Assembly (NCBI GenBank): GCA_022641835.1
Contig: CP048716.1
Location: 1,952,891 to 2,016,890 of the forward strand
DNA from: Petasospora fabianii
Lineage: Eukaryota > Ascomycota > Saccharomycetes > Phaffomycetales > Wickerhamomycetaceae
DNA length: 64,000 bases
Direction of reading: 5' to 3'
The notes below the pieces were generated by a model. It made no database searches. It saw only the letters and a list, made by a program, of their open reading frames with translations, and was not told where the DNA came from. The position numbers and the translations under genes were made by a program. Each line of letters starts with the position of its first letter. Positions within the stretch are counted from its first letter, which is position 1. Below, in pieces: positions 28,860-39,816 of the stretch.

Positions 28860-31780
28860 TTCTCTGCACTGTCTGTATGACTATAGTTATCTGTGACAAG
28901 GGCTGTCCTTTGAGCACTACATGACTACACCCAATTCAAAATGCCTTGAAAGGGTTCTGTCAGCAGGTGCACCTCTCCAGTGATGTTTTTGATCTCCGTA
29001 TAGCTGCCTATGTACACGATTGTATATATTACTTATGTGAACCTATCGAGCAGTTAAGATACTGTGAAGGTCTACCGTCATCGACTCGTAGTTCTCCGCC
29101 ACAGACAGGTGTTCTTCGATATTAGAAAGAAGTCATGATGGACAAGTTTCTGATTGGATATGTGTCCAGACAAGGTGATGTATGATTACCGAAAGATATA
29201 GCTTGGTCTTTTGTCATAGGATCTATGAGTGTTACGTATGATCTCTTTCATTGGCCGCTTGTCACTACCTTTACGCCGCGAGATATGGAGGTATACGCTA
29301 GCACATTTCTCTACAAATGCGATGGTCTTTGTGCCTAATATCGATGACGCGCTTTTCCATTTACATCTGCTTTGCAGAACCAGCAGCAATTTATGTCATA
29401 AATGTAGTACAATTACAGATCACCTTGACTGAATTGGACTTGGTTCCATCGGCTTGTCATTCTCGTGAGGGTTCAGATGTACATGTGCACGGCGATCTCC
29501 GGATAGGTATTAGCAAAATAGAAAGATTGAGAGCCACTACCGACGGTTATATGGCTTACCAAAGATGTGCACTGCTGAGTCCTTATTAGTCTGGTTTGAT
29601 ATGAGTAGACTTCCAATGGAGCCAAATACAGATTAAGAGCGATAAAGGGGGGCCCCTTTAGCGGGGGGCGAGCGGAGCTACGCATATCAGTTGAGTTTTT
29701 AGCTTGAGGTTTTTAACCGACATTGACATTCTTATTAGGGCCGCATAACGATCCACGATGTTGTGCTTATACAGCATTAGTGGCTGCCGAGGCGACATCG
29801 TTGTACAGTAGTGTGGTGAAGATCTTCGGTGTGATCTTGGAAGTTAGCCGACGCATGAAGATAGGGTAAAGAATTAGCCAAGTTCGGTCACTTCTGCTGC
29901 AATAGAATTAGAGTCTAGCCCATCTCATCACTAGTGACCACTTAATGATATCACTGTATCTAAGTAGGGCTCGTCGAGTTATGCAAGAATAGCTGACAGC
30001 TCTGCCATGTGTCAAATCGTGAGATAGCCGATCGTGAAATTTGATGGATCACATACATGAAGCATGGCCCCACACTGTTTGCACATTTAGCGACAGCGTA
30101 TCAAGCTAATTCATCACAATTTGTTTGCAAACCAACTCAATCCATCGTAAGTCACCCTTGTGGCTGGAAGTTGTCCAAATCCTAATGTGCTAGGATCTGA
30201 ATATGTACACTGCGAGCACCGCAGCCAGTGGTCAAGCGCTAAATCAATTTGCTCTGCCAACTGCAAACATATCCAGCAACGGGGGAATTTGGGAAGGAAG
30301 ATTTGGAACACAGCATGTCTTTGAATGAGAGAGATTAACAGTCCACTTGACTCAAGGGCTGATGATTAACGTACATCTTCACGACGTGCCATCAAGGAGG
30401 GCGTACGAATGGGCCATCAAACAATAATTATCTTCTAAGGTATCGTGGATATATCGGTGTGGGACCCTTTTTGAGATGCTAGGTTAACAGAGTACACCCA
30501 TATTCTTGAAAATTCACAAGAATCAACGTCTAAATACTATTCAATCAATTGCAACTGGGCATGGAAGTTTTTGCCCTTTTAGGATCTGGCCTACACTGTG
30601 CGAGTTGCCCAGACGGTCCTTATGGCATGATTCCCCAAGACAAGCAGTTCAACCAGTCAACACAAACAAGGCCGATCACACGATATTGAGAAGAAGGGGA
30701 GGCTTAGAGAAGGAGGTTCATGGTGGACTGTAGTTTAAGCGGGCAGTCCAATCCACACCCTCTCACGTAGCGAGCGAATATCGATCCGACCACACAACGG
30801 AACTTATAACCCGATTATGTCTGTCTCATTCGCAAAAACGCATCTTTAAATTAGTTCCCGAGGCCCCGTTTTTGTGCATAGAATCAGCACAGAGACCCGT
30901 TCCAAGGTGGGGTGAATAATCACCGCTACTAGCGCGGCGGGCCCGTATATACTGCCCGACATTTTGTAGAAATGGGCATGAAAATCATCTGGGAGGCCAT
31001 TGGTTAGGGCGTGCCTTGAGGATAAGCTGAGTAACTCAGTTACCATAACATTCCTCGCTGATTGAGCTTATTAAATTCTCCCCCAACCATCGACATCCCC
31101 CTCGACCGATACCCTCTGGGGGCCTCTGCGCCCGAGGGCTTCACGCGGTGGTATCGCCGTTTTCCTGCTGGGGCGATGGTGAGAAAAAAAAGGCGCCCGC
31201 GCACGGAGCTTATAGAAAAAAAAAAAAAATCCACCGAAGCGAAGACGAAAAAAAAAAACTGATGTGGTCGGGCCACGAAGGCAGCCCTGCCAGAAAGGCT
31301 TGCTCAGAGAACGAGTAGATGGCTCACAATTAAGAGGAATTGGGGCAAGTTTAGATTCATTGTGATCGTGGAAAGAAGCGGTTCCCACAGGGATTAGTTT
31401 CAAACTAAAAGAGCTGAAAGTAGTGGGTGCCGATGTCACTCTCCCCTTTGGTTTTCCCCGACCTAAGGAGTTCCAATTTGAACTGTCGCGATGGTCCAGC
31501 CAACAGCTCCCTCCGGCTATTGGTCAACACTTGATTCTGGCCAGAACCGTCCTCGCGCGGGCGACGCCATCGTCTGCGCCGCTTTTGGCCAACCGGCATA
31601 CCTTTCCTGCTGCCTCATGCGGATACCCTGTCGAGGGGTGCACCACCCAGCACAGTTTTACGGAAAAGTCTAGCCTAGAAAACGGCTTTCCCCCAGTAGA
31701 AACCAGGTTTTTTTTTCCATTCAGAGTAGGTTCTTAGCTCACCCATTGGCACTCTTGAATTATAGTAAGAACAATTTTCG
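28860..31780. other. Gene-poor region of nearly 3 kb
   Basis: No convincing gene is seen on either strand, and frames are short and featureless. Points noted are a near-perfect GGGG/CCCC hairpin around 29644-29661, A-runs at 31211-31229 and 31249-31258, and a weak possible two-exon frame at 30059-30326. A centromere, origin or decayed sequence cannot be told from sequence alone. Confidence 0.4.
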
Positions 31781-31939
31781 TTAGTGTTCCGTGAACAACC
31801 TTTCACACTCGGTATAAACCTCTTCAAAGTCTGTCATTGGTTGGTAATTAGTCACGCCTCGTTGCTGGAGATTGGCTGCCTCAGCACCAGGACGACCACT
31901 CGGGCCAAGGCTACTGGATGCATACGAACGCACCTTCAT
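31781..31939 (-). CDS. Possible 52-residue protein, mitochondrial-like start
   Basis: The frame begins MKVRSYASSSLG, resembling the sequence around a mitochondrial presequence cleavage site (R-S-Y-A-S-S), and ends DFEEVYTECERLFTEH. The C-terminal half is more protein-like than neighbouring random frames. On the same strand a TATATAAAAA box lies roughly 150 bases upstream. The frame is open further upstream without a better ATG, so a missing first exon is possible. I do not recognise the family, and it may be a chance frame. Confidence 0.3.
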   Translation of the reverse strand: MKVRSYASSSLGPSGRPGAEAANLQQRGVTNYQPMTDFEEVYTECERLFTEH

Positions 31940-32338
31940 GCATTCTGCGGACGGAGTGGTCCAGATCTGTATGCAAACATCCGCAGTCCAACCACCACCA
32001 CCAACACCAACACCACCGCGATTTGTGCGACTGGTGCCTCTGCACAACCAGAGAGGCCCGCACCAAAAGTGAGCAGGCGAATCTTTTTATATATCCCACC
32101 CAGCTCTCAAATCTTTCTTTCTACAACCACACACGAAAATCAAGCTCAATTGCCCTCCAACAACAACGACACACACATACATACAAATACCACTAGCCTC
32201 TCTTATACCACCCTGTACCGTACTGTTTACCACTCATATACGCACTACTCACCAGACCATACCGACAGACAGCCCCTTGTTCCTCATACGCATTTGGAAA
32301 ATTGGCCTCCCCCCTATCATAATACACACATTACCAAA
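31940..32338. other. Upstream region of the Ser-rich gene
   Basis: This pyrimidine/AC-rich leader contains many CAA/CAC repeats. The plus-strand frame is open through it from 31784, but the composition looks like untranslated leader. A TATATA element is near 32089. Confidence 0.35.
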
Positions 32339-33025
32339 ATGACCAGGGAATCGTCGCTTGACTACTCCTGTGGGCTAGCCCTCACACATTCGAACAGCTC
32401 TTCTCTGAGATCGTACACATCTTCGCTAGCTGAGTCTACCGCCACACAGAAGTCAGTTGCATCCAAGATCCGCTCCGCTTTGTCGAGGAAGCGCTCCAAA
32501 TCTCTTGTCTCCGTCAGCAGCGTGGAATCGCAGCAAGTCCAGGCCCAGGCCTCTACCACAACACCGGTGACATCGAATACCACCACTAGCATTTCCTCTT
32601 TCAAGCAAAAGCTAACACGAAACAAATCTTCATCGTCATCCTCCGTATCTCCATCCTGCAGTGGCCAAACCGCCTCATCTGCTCGCCCAACATCTCTCAT
32701 TACAACATCAGTATCGAGCTCCGTCTCTTCTACACGTGACAACTCCATATCTTCACTATCTGACTCCGATCTTGACTTTGTCACTGCTCCTGTGTCTCCA
32801 CTTTGTCGTATCGAGGAAGATAGTGCCGAAAAGACTGGAGTCTTCCCAGCAGAGCCAACTTCAACGCTACAAAGCATAAGATACAACACTCCAAAGAAAC
32901 AAAACAACAACTCTTTCCAAAAGGGAAGCATTGAGGTGTCAGATAAAGTGCTTGACGATATGGCTGACGACATCTTGGAACAAGTGGTTGGCAATAAGCA
33001 ATCCATTATCCAATGGAGCATTTGA
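32339..33025 (+). CDS. Ser/Thr-rich protein of unknown function
   Basis: This 228-residue protein starts at MTRESSLDYSCG after an AAAATG context. It is very rich in Ser and Thr with repeated short runs (SSSSSSVSPS, SISSFKQ) and basic patches (SRKRSKSLVS, KQKLTRNKS) that look like phosphorylation targets. The C-terminal 40 residues are less repetitive (VSDKVLDDMADDILEQVVGNKQSIIQWSI) and could form a helix. There are no membrane segments or known domains. The frame is open upstream to 31784, but that extension is compositionally different. I do not recognise it; a cytosolic regulatory protein is a guess. Confidence 0.6.
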   Translation: MTRESSLDYSCGLALTHSNSSSLRSYTSSLAESTATQKSVASKIRSALSRKRSKSLVSVSSVESQQVQAQASTTTPVTSNTTTSISSFKQKLTRNKSSSSSSVSPSCSGQTASSARPTSLITTSVSSSVSSTRDNSISSLSDSDLDFVTAPVSPLCRIEEDSAEKTGVFPAEPTSTLQSIRYNTPKKQNNNSFQKGSIEVSDKVLDDMADDILEQVVGNKQSIIQWSI

Positions 33026-33345
33026 TATGCTCATAAATTGTGAGTCCGGAACTCCAACAATGCATTCACTGATGAGTAACAAGCTGGTTTTGACTCATCA
33101 GCTCTACACTATGACATGACAAGTATATGCTTAATGCTATCGCTTGTTCAGTACTAGTGAAATCCATTTTAGAAGCTCTTTATTAAGTATTGTGTTTCTT
33201 CGCTTCTCTTTTCATAACGACCTAAATCTTAACGACTGACTTAAGTTTTCTACCCGTAGAGCTATTAGGGATCTTCTATACATTAGACATTACAAAACCT
33301 GATACACCGGAAGAAACAAAAGGAAGAAAGTGTCTCCTAATGTCA

Positions 33346-34530
33346 TCATTTATCTTCACTTAGCTCCTTCTTACACATCAACCAAACCTTTGACAACCCA
33401 CAAGAACCAGAGAAAGCACCACTCAGCAAGTACACCGCAGCAGGCAGCTTCAAGTTGAACACATCAATGGTATCACAAACAAAATCGAATGACAGTCTCA
33501 CTAGATCAAGTAACACAATCTTCTCCTCATACTTCAACTCTTTCAACTCCAACATCAACAATCCATTGCCCATTGGAGACTTATTATTGAATTCCCTCAT
33601 CAGTTGCTCCCTCAATGGTGTGCTTCCAATCCCTTCAACGAGCCTCTTGGACAACAGCGAGGCACGCTGCTTCACTTGGTGTTGAATGTTGATCTGGACT
33701 TGCCTCTCCCTATTAGCTTGCAACTTCCACCAATTCTTCTTGAGTCCCAAAATGATATCAGCATACCATGCCAATGCACCTTGTCTGGAAACAAAGGATT
33801 TGAATGTTGGATTCGTAAGCACGTTAACTTTGAATAGGAGCTCAAGCTCATCAAAGATTCCATACCACAGGTCAATGAAGTCACCAAGGGAGTCCTCGTT
33901 GAGATAGAGTTTCTGGAAGAAAGCCGGTGTTGGATTCTTGATAAATGTGTTAAATTTGAGAATGAAAGATCTCAGTCTATTTGGCGTTCCACCAAATCTG
34001 AGAGCATATCTGAAGGCACTAATGTTCTTGGTCAATTCAGTGATCTTCTTCTCAAGTATGGTGGAATTGAGGAAGACAAGAAGCTTTGCATACTTGAATG
34101 GTGTTTGCCAATGCTGTCTAGGATCCAGCGAGAGATCTGTGAATTTCTCGTTGACTAGATATCGTCTGGTATTGATGAGGTAGAGCTTGATCAAGTTTAG
34201 AACATATTGTGATACCTTTGCAAGACGGTCCTTACCGCCAACTTTACTTAGTAGCAACTTGAAGACATCAAACCTCGTAAGAACACTCCTTAGCTCTTCA
34301 TCACGTAACTCTTGGCCAAGTGATAGCACCGAGTTTTCGAGCTTGTCATCTGACGGTGAGCCGGCTCTTCCTGGTCTTGTTGGAGATAAATTGTTAGATG
34401 TATCCGTGGATGCATCCTCTTTTGTCCCTTTAAATGGAGATGGCATTGGGGATTGTAATTTGAGGTTGATATAGTTGCTCGTCTCTGTAAAGACGTTCGA
34501 GCCCTCAAGGAGGTCTCTGGAATAGTCCAT
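33346..34530 (-). CDS. PEX25: Pex11-family peroxin, Pex25-like
   Basis: This 394-residue protein has a disordered N-terminus of about 70 residues and a PEX11-type domain. Family features are LRFGGTPNRLRSFI, the amphipathic helix before it (RYALRF), and a C-terminal region ending in a hydrophobic segment (FNLKLPAAVYLLSGAFSGSCG). Pex11-family proteins remodel the peroxisomal membrane; Pex25 recruits Rho1 and starts proliferation. S. cerevisiae Pex25 has 394 residues and the same N-terminal extension; Pex27 is the alternative. Single exon with its own ATG. Confidence 0.7.
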   Translation of the reverse strand: MDYSRDLLEGSNVFTETSNYINLKLQSPMPSPFKGTKEDASTDTSNNLSPTRPGRAGSPSDDKLENSVLSLGQELRDEELRSVLTRFDVFKLLLSKVGGKDRLAKVSQYVLNLIKLYLINTRRYLVNEKFTDLSLDPRQHWQTPFKYAKLLVFLNSTILEKKITELTKNISAFRYALRFGGTPNRLRSFILKFNTFIKNPTPAFFQKLYLNEDSLGDFIDLWYGIFDELELLFKVNVLTNPTFKSFVSRQGALAWYADIILGLKKNWWKLQANRERQVQINIQHQVKQRASLLSKRLVEGIGSTPLREQLMREFNNKSPMGNGLLMLELKELKYEEKIVLLDLVRLSFDFVCDTIDVFNLKLPAAVYLLSGAFSGSCGLSKVWLMCKKELSEDK

Positions 34531-36129
34531 ATCAGCCGGCAGAAGAGTCCTGTATAGAGGTTTAGCGCCCTTTGATGGTCAATTGCCGATGATAAGTGGG
34601 CGACGCGTATAGAGTCACCGGACCGCGGCCCATATGTTTTTTCCGTCGCGTGCTTCTCCCGTACCGGTGTTCTGACATTTACGCTGCCAGTGCGGGCCAT
34701 GGAAAGAAGAGTTCCCTCCACATGGACACCGCACCTGCGTAAAGCTCAGACTGTACCTACCCCACAACTTGACAGCATCCCTACTTCCCTATCTTGGATC
34801 GACTTTCCTTCGTGAGCAACTGCTCGAATGCTTGTGTTTTTTTTTGACTCAAGCAACTTACTGCAGTAGCACCAAGTATATCATCACATCATCAGTTGCT
34901 ATATACCACGGTTGTCAGATCTTTGGGAGGGTGGAAGCATGGCCAGTATTGATTTTTGCCTAAGCATGAAATGTTCAGAGCTTTCAACTCGACCTTTGAT
35001 CAACAATGAGAGCTCGATTTCCATAGAAGACTTTGTAACCATGGTCCAATCTATGAGAAAACTCTTTTAGTGTGCGCAAAAGTCTGGTTTGCCATGCACA
35101 AAAGTCAAAGTGCAGCATGTTACCTCTAAGGGCCCTTTTCGTACGCACCCCAGTCTTGCAACACTTGAATTTGTTATGAGCTCAGCTTGAATACAAAGGT
35201 CAAAAACCTTTGTACGTATGAAAAGGGCTGATAATAGGTATGCCACTTTTGCTGCTAATGATGTATTCCATCACCCTGATGAGCAAACTACACATTTTCG
35301 GCAACCATACGAAGAAAACAATCAGACCATTTCCGTTGTGTTACATAGATGAAGAATACGGTCTCAAGCAACACCAGTACGGATCATGACGTTCAAGTCG
35401 TGACGTTCTCTCGGTCCAGTACACCGAGACAGCCGACCAACATATGTGTCACCGGTTTGGCGTATTCCCCTTCGATGGCATCATGGCAACCAACCAGAGG
35501 AATAGAGTTGACTAGCACGTAAGTCCCCGAAAAAACAGTCAAGGAGCATGAACCGGAGTACGCCCACGGTGGCGTGCATGCGTAAGCTAAAGAAGGTTAG
35601 CAGTGGTGCGCCTGTTCGCATCGGCTTTCGGTCAGACCTAACCGGTTGTGAATGTGGTGCAGTCTGGCATGAGACCAGTTGAGATTGAGAACTTACGAGT
35701 TAATTGATTTCCCATCGACTTCGATCTCGAAATCAGCAACTGAAGCCTTTAGAGACTCATTCTTTACATAAGAGCTCTGTGGAATTTCCGATGCACGTTA
35801 TCTACGGAGATGTCCCTATACGGATACAAGTCCGGGATGAGCGCGAATAAGGGTTGGGCAGTCGAGCGAGTCTTTGGCACATAATTGAGATGCCTAGTGT
35901 TCTCGTCTCTAGCGCAAGCTTCTGGCTCAGCTTCACACTCCCCATATATTGGTGTACTGCTGTACTGACTCCCAATTCTCTTCAGACAGTTACTTGAAAA
36001 ACCCACAGCTCATCACTTGTCTACTTCCCAAAGCGCAGTACGTAGCTGATCTCTTATCCAATTTGAAATATTCATCTGTCGCCCCCCTCTGGTCGCAGAA
36101 CTCTCACTCACTCACTCACTCATCACACA
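34531..36129. other. Intergenic region of 1.6 kb
   Basis: No convincing gene is found. An element CCGGAGTACGCC...CATGCGT at 35553-35587 recurs near 41705. GTAAGT at 35519 with CCTAAC near 35637 looks intron-like, but joined frames stop at once. CTCACTCACTCACTCACTCAT lies just before the transporter ATG. Confidence 0.4.
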
Positions 36130-37851
36130 ATGTCTGTGCCCAGAGATTTCAAGCTTGATGATCTCAAAACCGAAAGTCCTTCTACAGATGAATCCACACA
36201 CGAGCTCCTAGGAAGTCCATCATCATACTCTCGAGACTCGTTAGAACTCGATCTCGAGCAGGCGCTGCCTCCACAACCCTTACCACCGTTCACAATCACT
36301 CGAGAGTTCGCCCTTACACTATTCGTTCTCTGGTTTGGCAACTTTCTCACATCCCTCGATGGTACAATTGTCTCCACAACGATGACCAACATCGCTGCTG
36401 ACTTTGGGCAGAGTAATATGGTGACCTGGATCGCCACCTCTTATCTCCTCACATCTACCGCGTTCCAACCACTATATGGTAAAACATCTGATATCCTTGG
36501 GAGAAAAGAACTTCTGCTTGTCGCTCAAGGACTGTTCTGTCTGGGTATCCTGCTCTCATCGTTTGCACTCAATGTTCAAACGCTCTCTATTGCTAGAGCT
36601 ATCGCTGGTATGGGTGGTGCTGGTATCTTTGCGCTTTCCAGTATCGTTATCAGTGATGTTGTTCCACTCTCCCAAAGAAGTTTATTCATGGGTTACGGAA
36701 ACATTGTCTCGAGCACCTCTCAGATGCTCGGTGGTCCCGTTGGTGGTCTCTGCATTGTTACGATTGGATGGAGAATGATGTTCCTGTTACAAGTACCATG
36801 TCTCCTGCTGTGCATCGGTATCCTGTGGTACAAGGTGGACATCAAAGTTGAGCATATCCCAGACCAAGCCGATAGATACTCGAAGGACAACTTGAAGAGG
36901 ATTGATATTTGGGGCATCATCACTTTGAACCTTGCTGTTTCGTCAATCATTTTCCTGCTCTCCGCCAACGAAAACACCACACAGACTTACAATGGTATCT
37001 TTACCCTCATTTTTGTACTGTCCTCCATTGCATACTTCTTTGTCGAGAAGTACGTTGCAGTTGAGAATATCATCGATCCTGAACTCGTGAAGGGACAGAT
37101 CGGTATATTGGGTTTCACGAACGGTGTCAGTGCTATGGGCCTTTACATGGTCTTGTTCATGATACCACTCTATCTTCAGATCGTCCAAGGTGTCAATGTC
37201 ACAAAGATCGGTTTTTACACAATGTTCTTTGTTTTATCTACTGCTCTTGGCTCCTTAATGTCTGGCCATATTATCAGAAAGTATGATAAGTCCGAAGCCC
37301 AGACGATGGTCGCAGGTGTTAGTAGCTCGTTGAAGTTCTTCATCTTGCAGGGAGTTGGGTTTTTAATATTATGGCTGGATGTCTACTACACCAAACCAAA
37401 CTCACCACACTGGCTGTGGAGACTAACTCTTGTTCTCTCACTTATCATCTCTGGTTTCGGTGCCGGTGGCTACAGTGTTGGTATCAATATCTATGTCATT
37501 GGTAAAGCTGGAAGACGGGGCCAGGCTAGTGGAAATACTGTTCTATCTTTGATTAAGCAGCTTGGAAAAGTTTTGGGTGTTTCTATTTGTCTTGCTGCTT
37601 ACACGAAATCCCTCTATGCTCAGCTTAAGGACTTCTTCACTGACGCGTCGAACAGTGAGTTCATGGAGCACTTGATGAAGGACTCCAACTTTTTGAGAAA
37701 CGGCCTTCCAGAGGAGTACATCTCGCAGGTGCTTATCTTCTACAGAACCAGTATTTGTCAGTCCTTTTCAATCCCACTCTACCTAACTGGCTTTGGTCTG
37801 GTTGTGATGTTCCTCGTGGATCGCCAAATCAAGAGGGAGCTGTTACCATGA
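36130..37851 (+). CDS. MFS transporter, DHA2/Vba-like (14 TM)
   Basis: This 573-residue transporter has about 55 hydrophilic N-terminal residues and about 14 membrane segments. Helix 1 carries NFLTSLDGTIVSTTMTNIA, the DHA2 motif D1. Motif A is KTSDILGRKELLL. Motif C-like IVSSTSQMLGGPVGGL is present. This layout fits the S. cerevisiae vacuolar basic amino acid transporters (Vba1-3) and Azr1/Sge1 drug exporters. I cannot separate vacuolar amino acid transport from drug export by sequence alone. Single exon; the ATG follows a CACTCACTCA run. Confidence 0.85.
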   Translation: MSVPRDFKLDDLKTESPSTDESTHELLGSPSSYSRDSLELDLEQALPPQPLPPFTITREFALTLFVLWFGNFLTSLDGTIVSTTMTNIAADFGQSNMVTWIATSYLLTSTAFQPLYGKTSDILGRKELLLVAQGLFCLGILLSSFALNVQTLSIARAIAGMGGAGIFALSSIVISDVVPLSQRSLFMGYGNIVSSTSQMLGGPVGGLCIVTIGWRMMFLLQVPCLLLCIGILWYKVDIKVEHIPDQADRYSKDNLKRIDIWGIITLNLAVSSIIFLLSANENTTQTYNGIFTLIFVLSSIAYFFVEKYVAVENIIDPELVKGQIGILGFTNGVSAMGLYMVLFMIPLYLQIVQGVNVTKIGFYTMFFVLSTALGSLMSGHIIRKYDKSEAQTMVAGVSSSLKFFILQGVGFLILWLDVYYTKPNSPHWLWRLTLVLSLIISGFGAGGYSVGINIYVIGKAGRRGQASGNTVLSLIKQLGKVLGVSICLAAYTKSLYAQLKDFFTDASNSEFMEHLMKDSNFLRNGLPEEYISQVLIFYRTSICQSFSIPLYLTGFGLVVMFLVDRQIKRELLP

Positions 37852-38316
37852 TTTGGACACCCTTCTCGGCGCAGACCCGGTGTTACGCACATATCTTCAA
37901 AGCTAAAAAAAACAATGCACTTCTTTTCGTAAAATGTGATCCATCTCGTTATTATATATCTATAAACAGCGTATGCCTTCACAAACAACATCTGTAGATA
38001 CACATCTGCCACGGAGATCTGTAGTACTGCACCTTCGGATCCCCCGGTTTCTGCCTTGCCGACACTGTAAAGTAACGCGCGCCGATAATCATGGCCCAAA
38101 AATTAAGGCCGCAGAGCAGACACTAGCACATTAGAGGTAACCTCTCATCCGCCTCTTGTAAGTGCAATCCAAGGACCAAGTACGAATCCTGCTTCGGACG
38201 TGTGTTGAAACTCCATATCACACTCCTGCTCGAGTTATATTTCTCGCTTTGACACTGGCACCTCCTCCACGTCCTGAATCACACGAGCACTAAGGATCAC
38301 TGTCTGTTGGCCAACA
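37852..38316. other. Intergenic region MFS-LCB4
   Basis: This is the 3' flank of the transporter and the promoter of LCB4. No further gene is recognised. Confidence 0.4.
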
Positions 38317-39816
38317 ATGCCTGCCCTCGAAGCCCCCTCCACTGAGAACCTCCTCCCACAGGATCGCTCCATCCGCTGTACGCTAAGCGACACAGGTATC
38401 CAAGTCTATCTACAGGACTTCAGATTCTCAGGATCAAATCCATCCTCGCTCACAGCGTGTCTCCCACTCAGCACATGCGGGGTTGGTGGCATCAACACCC
38501 TCGAAGAAAGCATACCGGATATCATTCCCTACGAGGACATTCTCAGCGTCAAGCCAGTGGATTCCACTGACTCCGGCACGTATGCCAGTCTGGTGTCAGT
38601 AACGTATGCTCAGAGATACAAGCATCACCTTGTCCCCGTCACGCGCGTTCTCAACATTGATCATCAAGGAGTCGGTGATATCATAACCACAATTTACGAG
38701 AGAAGTTATCCAGATATCACACCACGGAAGAAGATAATGGCCATTGTGAACCCACATGGTGGTAAAGGTAAGGCACTTTTGCTGTTTCTTGAGAAAGCCA
38801 TGCCTATTCTCGATGCTGCTGAATGTGAGGTTACCGTTGTTAAGACCCAGGGAAACAAACATGCCATTCAAATTGCTGAGGAGATGGATATTGGCAAGTA
38901 TGACGTTGTTGCTTGTGCTTCCGGCGATGGTATTCCATATGAAGTGTTCAATGGCTTCTATAAAAGACCGGACCGTGCTAGAGCGCTAAACAAGATTGCC
39001 GTCACCCAGTTACCGTGCGGTTCTGGTAATGCAATGTCCAACTCTTGTCATGGAACTAACGAGCCGTCTTTCGCTGCCCTCTCACTGGTCAAGTCAAAGG
39101 TTGTAAACATCGATCTTATGGCAGTGACACAGGATGGGCAGACTACGGTGTCTTTCCTCTCACAAACATTTGGTATCATTGCTGATGCTGATATTGGCAC
39201 TGAGCATCTTCGATTCCTCGGTCCTGTCAGATTTGATATCGGTGTGGTCCAAGGAATCTTGACCAAGAAGAGATACCCATGTGAGATTGCTATCAAGTAT
39301 GCTGCTAAGCACAAGGATGAGCTACGCTCATTTTATGAGCAGCATTCTCCGGCTGTTGCTGATAAAAATGGTACCGAGATCACAGAGAAGAACTTAGAAC
39401 TGAGGTATGACCCAAGAAGTACCATCCCTGATGATTGGGAGGTGCTTGAACAAGACTTCTCTGATACCATTTCAGTTTTCTATACTGGAAAGATGCCGGT
39501 CATCTCTCCCAATGTTAACTTTTTCCCAGCTTCACTTCCCAACGACGGTGCGATTGATCTCATTATGATGACTGCAGAGACACCTCTCACCAAGAAGGTC
39601 CCGATCATGCTCTCGGTGGACTCTGGAAAGCACGTTGATTCCTCTGACGTGATCCATTCCAAGGTCCTTGCCTACAGACTGGTGCCAAAGCTGGGGAAGG
39701 GCTTCCTATCAATCGATGGTGAAAATTATCCCTTCCACGAATATCAGGTCGAGGTTCTCCCTAACGCGGCCAAGACGCTAGCTAAAGGCGGTGTATATGT
39801 GGAAACGGGCTTCTAA
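38317..39816 (+). CDS. LCB4: Sphingoid long-chain base kinase
   Basis: This 499-residue enzyme phosphorylates dihydrosphingosine and phytosphingosine. The diacylglycerol-kinase-type catalytic domain begins at IMAIVNPHGGKGKA (nucleotide-binding NPxGGKG). It continues with ACASGDGIPYEVFNGF (the SGDG motif with family-specific PYEVFNGF) and LPCGSGNAMSNS, and ends with a substrate-binding domain containing DADIGTEHLRFLGPVRFDIG. The C-terminus GKGFLSIDGENYPFHEYQVEV closes the fold as in sphingosine kinases. It is shorter than S. cerevisiae Lcb4 (624) because the N-terminus is reduced. LCB4 and LCB5 are paralogues in S. cerevisiae; here one gene is seen. Confidence 0.9.
   Translation: MPALEAPSTENLLPQDRSIRCTLSDTGIQVYLQDFRFSGSNPSSLTACLPLSTCGVGGINTLEESIPDIIPYEDILSVKPVDSTDSGTYASLVSVTYAQRYKHHLVPVTRVLNIDHQGVGDIITTIYERSYPDITPRKKIMAIVNPHGGKGKALLLFLEKAMPILDAAECEVTVVKTQGNKHAIQIAEEMDIGKYDVVACASGDGIPYEVFNGFYKRPDRARALNKIAVTQLPCGSGNAMSNSCHGTNEPSFAALSLVKSKVVNIDLMAVTQDGQTTVSFLSQTFGIIADADIGTEHLRFLGPVRFDIGVVQGILTKKRYPCEIAIKYAAKHKDELRSFYEQHSPAVADKNGTEITEKNLELRYDPRSTIPDDWEVLEQDFSDTISVFYTGKMPVISPNVNFFPASLPNDGAIDLIMMTAETPLTKKVPIMLSVDSGKHVDSSDVIHSKVLAYRLVPKLGKGFLSIDGENYPFHEYQVEVLPNAAKTLAKGGVYVETGF

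Noticed and set aside
31071-31737. Overlapping frames of 60-122 codons in a GC-rich stretch
   Set aside because: They contain homopolymer-derived Lys/Phe runs, lack domains and conflict with each other.
35473-35661. ATG exon plus GTAAGT at 35519 and CCTAAC branch
   Set aside because: All possible acceptor joins run into a stop within a few codons.
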